NCBI GenBank assembly: GCA_047634655.1
Contig: JBLIHY010000082.1
Span: 1 to 9,572 of the forward strand
From: CANLBN01 sp047634655
GTDB lineage: Bacteria > Pseudomonadota > Gammaproteobacteria > Pseudomonadales > Cellvibrionaceae
Reading direction: 5' to 3'
Length of the DNA: 9,572 bases
Under the pieces are notes generated by a model. The model was not told where the DNA came from. It searched no databases and saw nothing but the letters and a program-made list of their open reading frames with translations. How positions within the stretch are numbered: the first letter of the stretch is position 1; every line of letters starts with the position of its first letter. Of the stretch, positions 6,189 to 9,572 are shown piece after piece. The translations under genes were made by a program, and so were the position numbers.

Positions 6189-6495
6189 TCACCTTAAAAA
6201 AAGTTCAGGTACGCGCCCACCGCTATTCTTTTTGCACAGCATCCATTTATATCAACAGATCGCGGATAGATTGCCGGATGATTTGACGGTTTATGCTATC
6301 TACGTGCCGGCTGAATTAGAACTCAACCGCCTAATCAAGGAAGATCGGGACAAGGCATTCGAAAACCTGGTCATGATTTACGTAAATTTCATTCGAGAAC
6401 ACCAACCACAAGGCCCTTATCAGTTAGTTGGTGTGTCTTTTGGAGGCTGTTTAGCCTACACAATTGCACAAAAGATAATGGCTCTTGGCGAGTAA
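6189..6495 (+). pseudogene. NRPS-type thioesterase domain, N-terminal half (broken)
   Basis: The domain is an alpha/beta hydrolase that would release the finished product from the carrier domain. It begins with LITLKK in one frame. The run of seven A at 6196-6202 lost one base, and the next frame continues with SSGTRPPLFFLHS. The text then jumps to IHLYQQIADRLPDDLTVYAI, so the usual loop of about eight residues after FLHG, which helps form the oxyanion hole, appears deleted. The nucleophile elbow GVSFGG (Ser codon 6436-6438) is intact. The frame ends at TAA 6493-6495, and the same frame resumes directly after it, so this stop is a nonsense mutation. The TTG at 6232 is not a start. Confidence 0.78.
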
Positions 6496-6890
6496 ATCGG
6501 TTTAGTGGGCATGTTCGATACTTATCTACCCGACGCTGCCAAACGTCGTGTATTTCGTTGGCTAGGCTCTCGTTTAATGAAAACTACAATCAATTTTGGT
6601 ACTGTCTGTTGGCAATTTATAAGCGGTAAAGCAAATGGCAATGGAGAGGTAAATGAAGCAAAACCTGAGGACCAGAGGGAAATGCGTTTGATCCTCGGAG
6701 CAAGTGTACGTCTAAGGCCTGTACCTTCGCCTCTATTATATGTGCGCGCAAAGGTTTCGATTTTTGACAAAGGTTATGTGACTAAACCCTTGCGCGGATG
6801 GGAACAGTTGGGCGATGCATTAAATGACGTAGAGGAGATTGATGCTGACCATCTGGGCATGCTGGAAAAACCTGCTGTCAGCACACAACT
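6496..6890 (+). pseudogene. NRPS-type thioesterase domain, C-terminal half, cut by a mobile element
   Basis: Directly after the nonsense codon the same frame reads IGLVGMFDTYLPDAAKRR, which is the strand-turn after the nucleophile helix with the acid-residue region LVGMFDT. It goes on through a lid region to DVEEIDADHLGMLEKPAVST, which contains the catalytic histidine (DADHLGMLE). The homology ends at about 6890, exactly where GGGTCAGGTCTTG of the transposase element starts. The remaining frame to TGA at 6937-6939 is element sequence. Beyond the element, LLDTSFEKK and a stop can be read at about 7809-7838 and might be the displaced tail, but this is weak. Confidence 0.75.
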
Positions 6891-6891
6891 A

Positions 6892-6904
6892 GGGTCAGGT
6901 CTTG
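6892..6904 (+). repeat. Left terminal inverted repeat of the Y1 element
   Basis: GGGTCAGGTCTTG matches 7793-7805 in inverted orientation at 13 of 13 bases. The transposase stop codon TGA (complement of 6895-6897) lies inside this repeat, so the end sequence is also coding. Confidence 0.8.
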
Positions 6905-7740
6905 TTTTTTGCTTTGCTAACTATCCGGCTTACCCGTGAATAGTGAAGACCAAAATAATCACCAATCGATTTCATGCTGTATACGCCACTGGAATAAGCA
7001 TCCACAATCGCATTGTCTCGAGTGCTTCCGCTGCTACTATATTCTTCCAGTGTTTTAGCTATTCCACGATGCTGCGGTACAGGAATTTCGGATAAGTCTT
7101 TATCCTTTTCTATTTTGGTTTGCATCGCTTCCACAAATTGATCGTCACCAAGATAAACCTGATTTTTCAATGACTCCCAAATAGAGGGTTGATTTTTGCC
7201 CTCCATCACAAATCGCTTATAAGCTTCAACAGCCTTTGATTTGCGTTTGCCTAATGCCGCCAACAACCCATAAACTTGCAACCAAGATGGCGCATTTTGC
7301 TGACCTGCTGTCGCGCGATAACTGCTCCAACGCCAGCCTTTAGCAGAGCGTACCATTCGCGCCCTAACGGGATTCAAGACAATGTAGCGGGCCACTTCCG
7401 ACAGATAACGGTCTTTGTCGACCAATATGGCTTTGTATCGCCCCTGAAAAACATGACCACTGCGTTCATGCGCACGATTAAATGTTTGTGTATAAACCCC
7501 ATTTAATTGCCGCATTCCTTTTGATAACACGCCATCCACGGTCTCGACTAATAAATGATAGTGGTTGTCCATCAAACAATAGGCATGACACTGCCAGCGA
7601 TACCGATCGCAAGTCTCACCCAAAATGGCTAAAAATGATTCTCGATCCTGGTCAGTTTCGTAAATCGCCTCACGTCGATCACCACGCGAAGTAATATGAT
7701 ATAACGCACCTGAAAATTCTATTCGCAACGGCCTGGCCAT
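6895..7740 (-). CDS. REP-associated-type tyrosine (Y1/HUH) transposase
   Basis: The 281-residue protein belongs to the Y1_Tnp superfamily, single-strand transposases that cut and rejoin DNA at hairpin or short repeat ends. The N-terminus MARPLRIEFSGALYHITSRG is characteristic of the REP-associated (RAYT) group. The HUH metal motif is H60-Y-H62 within LMDNHYHLLVET. SGHVFQGRYKA and the helix with candidate catalytic tyrosines (Tyr112 or Tyr119 in YLSEVARYIVLNPVRA) follow. The C-terminal part has a DnaA-like helix-turn-helix (about 243-276, SMKSIGDYFGLHYSRVSRIV) likely to bind the ends. The start is ATG 7740 with AAGG five bases upstream. It is intact and complete, and its last codons lie in the terminal repeat. 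It is unlikely to serve the host beyond its own mobility. Confidence 0.92.
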   Translation of the reverse strand: MARPLRIEFSGALYHITSRGDRREAIYETDQDRESFLAILGETCDRYRWQCHAYCLMDNHYHLLVETVDGVLSKGMRQLNGVYTQTFNRAHERSGHVFQGRYKAILVDKDRYLSEVARYIVLNPVRARMVRSAKGWRWSSYRATAGQQNAPSWLQVYGLLAALGKRKSKAVEAYKRFVMEGKNQPSIWESLKNQVYLGDDQFVEAMQTKIEKDKDLSEIPVPQHRGIAKTLEEYSSSGSTRDNAIVDAYSSGVYSMKSIGDYFGLHYSRVSRIVSKAKNKT

Positions 7741-7792
7741 ACATACCTTTTTTGCTAAAAAAGAAAAAAAATATCACAAGATAGACAAAAGG

Positions 7793-7805
7793 CAAGACCT
7801 GACCC
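7793..7805 (-). repeat. Right terminal inverted repeat of the Y1 element
   Basis: CAAGACCTGACCC is the exact reverse complement of the left end. Immediately outside, CCTCTTTTG occurs twice with a 13-base period (7805-7813 and 7818-7826), which may reflect slippage or an earlier event at the end. Confidence 0.8.
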
Positions 7806-7905
7806 CTCTTTTGGACACCTCTTTTGAGAAAAAATAAATACCGCCGCATTGAGAATTGAGCGATCATAATCCTTGCGTAAAGCGGCTTAGCAACGACGGC
7901 TTTTA

Positions 7906-8127
7906 TTGCTGATTGAGAAACGGTTTGGTATGGTCTTGCGACAAAGTCGCTCGGCAATTAGTCCGACAGTTTCCCTTGGTAATGACACTAATACATTTTA
8001 TCAGTCTAAAAAAACCTGTCGAAAACAGAAAATTTCTTTCTGGCATTATCTGCTGGATCGCTTAAAGCAAACTGGAAAAATTCCATGGTTGCCTGACCTG
8101 ATTGCTCAAAGTGCTAACCTAGGGTAG
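7906..8127 (+). pseudogene. Transposase C-terminal fragment, family uncertain (IS66-like?)
   Basis: A 73-codon frame ends in a segment that looks like the tail of a DDE transposase: TCRKQKISFWHYLLDRLKQT followed by GKIPWLPDLI. The pattern TCRKxxxSFWxYLxDR-IP-LPxLI is one I associate with tails of IS66-like and related transposases, but I cannot name the element. The first 30 residues have no clear similarity, and no upstream catalytic domain is present in any frame, so this is a remnant. It is followed 64 bases later by a strong terminator on the same strand. Confidence 0.4.
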
Positions 8128-8191
8128 CCTGCTGTGCGACCCTGTTTGCCCCAGGTTATTGAGAAGTTACTTTTTTAGGTTCGCTTGGATA

Positions 8192-8218
8192 CCCGCCCTC
8201 TCGGGCGGGGTTGTTTTT
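8192..8218 (+). terminator. Rho-independent terminator on the plus strand
   Basis: CCCGCCC (8192-8198) and GGGCGGG (8203-8209) form a perfect 7-bp GC stem with a TCTC loop, followed by GTTGTTTTT. The T-tract is only on the plus strand, so it would stop transcription arriving from the transposase fragment side. It would not serve the minus-strand lectin gene, whose stop is at 8288. Confidence 0.8.
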
Positions 8219-8261
8219 ATTACGCGTGCTAATGTTTCAATTTGGTATTAATAGTTCTACT

Positions 8262-8297
8262 TACCAATCTTATCAATCCCACCAGTCTTACCAATCG
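8262..8297. repeat. Four degenerate 9-bp tandem units at the 3' end of the lectin gene
   Basis: TACCAATCT, TATCAATCC, CACCAGTCT and TACCAATCG follow one another at 8262-8297. The last two units span the stop codon of the minus-strand gene (8288-8290). Read on that strand, the units repeat the Asp-Trp-stop context (GATTGGTAA-like). This looks like local slippage duplication. Confidence 0.5.
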
Positions 8298-9196
8298 CCA
8301 GGGCTAAATGCTTCGACTTCTGCCAACGATACATTATTCTTACTACTGAGCATTATCATGACATAACGTCCTTGGGTTTTGGCTGGTATCTCCCAAGTAT
8401 AGTTGGAAGGCATTGTACCGCTGTAGTAGAAGGATCGGTTGGCCTTTTCTTGTGCTTTGGAAGGAGAGAGGTTTTTGAGATCTTCATCTGAAATCAAAAT
8501 ATAAAAATTACTCAAGCGTTCTGCACAACAATCGGTACGGTTATACAAAACAATTCGACCGATGTCACGGGATTCACCCAAATCGCCCTGCCACCACTCA
8601 TGATTTGTAAAGCCCGAGGTATGGGTTATGCTATTACTTCCCCATTTTCCATCGGTATTGCCATCAATCGCCCTTTTAGCATCGCCTGCTCCGTAGGTGG
8701 ATATCTGCACAGCATCGACAAAGGTATATTTTTGACTAGGTGGTGTGCCTTGAAGTGCCCAAATAATACCGCCAATAACGACTATCGCTAAGATCGCACC
8801 CAATAATACCCACAGCCAAGGAAAAGGTTTGCTGTTTTCAGCTTTCGCCGGTTTGACGGTAACACTTACCGTTGGGCTATCGACGGTGTCCTCAGGCTCT
8901 TTTGCATTGTAGACACGAAGACGGAAAGCATAAATTTTGGGTGCATCATTTTCATTGAGAAGATCTTTGGGCGGTGCGATTTCCAGTGTTATCGTGGTAT
9001 CGATATCCTCTTCGATCTTGCGTTCAACCGATCCCTCTATGTTAATCCAATCATTTACATTATCTTGAGAGCTTATCTGAACACCGCACAGTAGAAAACC
9101 TCCAGAAGTATTAGACACCGAAAACTGAGCACGACAAGTCTCACCGGCGGTGCAGACACTTTTTTCATTGGTGGGGGTGATTTTTACAATGGCCAA
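8288..9196 (-). CDS. Single-pass membrane protein with C-terminal F-type-lectin-like domain
   Basis: The 302-residue protein has three parts. Residues 1-115 form a beta-rich, Ig-like domain (VSNTSGGFLLCGVQISS, DTTITLEIAPP, YAFRLRVYN) that I cannot assign further. Residues 127-148 are one hydrophobic helix (WLWVLLGAILAIVVIGGIIW) with lysines on its N-terminal side, so the N-domain is probably cytoplasmic and the C-domain periplasmic. Residues 155-302 form a discoidin/F-type lectin fold: AIDGN, EWWQGDLGE and LYNRTDCCAERL. The F-type fucose motif is H-x26-R-x-D-x4-R/K. Here His192, Arg220, Asp222, the vicinal Cys223-Cys224 pair and Arg227 are all present, with one extra residue between His and Arg. 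There is no signal peptide. The start is TTG 9196, supported by AGGAG eight bases upstream. Neighbours are only mobile debris. Sugar binding is inferred. Confidence 0.8.
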   Translation of the reverse strand: MAIVKITPTNEKSVCTAGETCRAQFSVSNTSGGFLLCGVQISSQDNVNDWINIEGSVERKIEEDIDTTITLEIAPPKDLLNENDAPKIYAFRLRVYNAKEPEDTVDSPTVSVTVKPAKAENSKPFPWLWVLLGAILAIVVIGGIIWALQGTPPSQKYTFVDAVQISTYGAGDAKRAIDGNTDGKWGSNSITHTSGFTNHEWWQGDLGESRDIGRIVLYNRTDCCAERLSNFYILISDEDLKNLSPSKAQEKANRSFYYSGTMPSNYTWEIPAKTQGRYVMIMLSSKNNVSLAEVEAFSPGDW

Positions 9197-9204
9197 AACA
9201 GATT

Positions 9205-9209
9205 CTCCT
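9205..9209 (-). promoter_or_regulatory. Shine-Dalgarno site fixing a TTG start
   Basis: AGGAG on the minus strand (CTCCT at 9205-9209) lies eight bases before TTG 9196-9194. No in-frame ATG or GTG with a comparable site is nearby, so the unusual TTG start is the best choice. Confidence 0.7.
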
Positions 9210-9305
9210 GTTAATTAGTATTATTGTGGGTTTTATGTTAGTTCGAGACTTTCGAAACTAATGCATATTTGCCGTAACGGGTTATCCATTTGACGTGAGT
9301 CACCA

Positions 9306-9442
9306 CTATATCTTGCGGTCATGATTTTTGACCATCTCCAGATACGTGATGGGTTTCATGGCTACAGCATGTTGCATCAGGCGATAAAACAACAGCCCTC
9401 TGGTTTTTGAAGACCTACGGTTAAATCGAAATGTGTACTCAT
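9306..9442 (-). pseudogene. IS1595-family (ISXO2-like) transposase, C-terminal stub
   Basis: The minus strand reads YEYTFRFNRRSSKTRGLLFY, then RLMQHAVAMKPITYLEMVKN, HDRKI and TAG (9308-9306). E-Y/F-x-FRFNRR-S---RGLLFYRLL--AV---PITY is the typical C-terminus of the DDE transposases of the IS1595 family. Only about 45 residues survive. Upstream the frame runs straight into the AATCGATGGGGTCA repeats instead of the catalytic domain, so the gene is truncated. The frame stays open to the window end, but the extension is repeat-derived. Confidence 0.72.
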
Positions 9443-9501
9443 AATCGATGGGGTCACATAATGAATCGATGGGGTCAGAGCCCTTAGAATCGATGGGGTC
9501 A
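9443..9501. repeat. Three copies of AATCGATGGGGTCA
   Basis: Identical 14-base copies lie at 9443-9456, 9464-9477 and 9488-9501, with periods of 21 and 24 bases. The second and third continue as GAG(C/T)CCTT, as if three element ends had been stacked, and the third runs on into GATTTTGCT. GGGGTCAG is shared with the ends of the Y1 element at 6892 and 7805. This points to related single-strand-transposon or REP-like end sequences. No transposase for them is in the window. Confidence 0.75.
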
Positions 9502-9545
9502 GAGTCCTTGATTTTGCTGACTGAGCTTGGCCTTAGCTCGGTAGT

Positions 9546-9568
9546 TTGGGTTGAGAAACGAAACCCAA
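9546..9568. repeat. Inverted repeat of the TTGGGTT...AACCCAA intergenic type
   Basis: TTGGGTT (9546-9552) and AACCCAA (9562-9568) flank GAGAAACGA. The sequence TAG-TTTGGGTTGAGAAACGAAACCCAACA closely resembles a palindromic repeat I believe is widespread in proteobacterial intergenic DNA (GGTTGGGTTGAGCG...CGAAACCCAAC). It reaches nearly to the window end, so its full extent is not seen. Confidence 0.45.
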
Positions 9569-9572
9569 CAGA

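Larger units (their letters stand above)
6892..7805 (-). mobile_element. Y1-transposase element with inverted GGGTCAGGTCTTG ends
   Basis: GGGTCAGGTCTTG at 6892-6904 and its exact reverse complement CAAGACCTGACCC at 7793-7805 bound a single transposase gene on the minus strand, about 914 bases in all. The left end falls inside the thioesterase remnant, and no target-site duplication is visible between the flanks ACACAACTA and CTCTTTTGG. HUH transposases use single-strand transfer and usually make no duplication, which fits. The gene is intact and the ends match perfectly, so insertion is recent compared with the decay of its target. The exact outer boundary could differ by a few bases. Confidence 0.7.

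Noticed and set aside
6522..6770. Minus-strand 82-codon frame inside the thioesterase remnant
   Set aside because: It is antisense to clear thioesterase homology and shows no recognisable motif.
7679..7957. Minus-strand 92-codon frame upstream of the Y1 transposase
   Set aside because: It runs through the A/T-rich element end and gives low-complexity Phe-rich sequence, with no supporting features.
9443..9501. CRISPR-like array
   Set aside because: There are only three 14-base repeats with 7- and 10-base spacers, far below CRISPR spacer length, and no cas genes. They fit stacked element ends better.
9306..9572. Minus-strand 89-codon ORF to the window end as a real gene
   Set aside because: Only the last 45 codons match a transposase. 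The rest is translated repeat and hairpin sequence with no start seen.

Overview
The window looks like the edge of an accessory region in a gammaproteobacterium of moderate GC. The support is the set of housekeeping genes: a TrpS, a GrxA-type glutaredoxin, an AroF-like DAHP synthase and MiaE, all close to gammaproteobacterial forms. A marine or host-associated, secondary-metabolite-producing lineage is possible (F-type lectin-like protein, NRPS remnant), but the genus cannot be named from the sequence.

Positions 1-4389 are ordinary chromosome. The order is the 3' part of trpS (+), a 343-bp gap with three successive inverted repeats, grxA (+), a long hairpin between convergent genes, an aroF-like gene (-), a divergent intergenic region with palindromes and a possible short leader ORF, miaE (+), and a gene for a secreted DUF4197 protein (+). 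A 25-codon ORF overlaps the stop of the DUF4197 gene.

Positions 4467-9572 are largely debris from mobile DNA and a dead biosynthetic gene. First comes a gene-free stretch with a nested hairpin and a possible decayed IS200/IS605 TnpB tail and end. Next, from 5112 to 6890, lies the wreck of one large NRPS-type gene. Its recognisable order is SyrP-like TauD/TfdA dioxygenase, peptidyl carrier protein, thioesterase, broken by stop codons, frameshifts and deletions. The thioesterase tail is cut by an apparently intact 0.9-kb element that encodes a Y1/HUH (REP-associated-type) transposase and is bounded by inverted GGGTCAGGTCTTG ends. After it come a transposase tail of uncertain family, a strong rho-independent terminator, and an intact minus-strand gene. 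That gene encodes a single-pass membrane protein with a C-terminal F-type-lectin-like domain and starts at TTG. The window ends with the C-terminal stub of an IS1595-type transposase joined to three copies of AATCGATGGGGTCA and a hairpin repeat of a kind I believe is widespread in proteobacterial intergenic DNA.

No complete novel system is visible. The most informative points are the decayed dioxygenase-carrier-thioesterase module, the GGGGTCAG-type ends shared by the transposase element and the right-hand repeats, and the membrane-anchored lectin.
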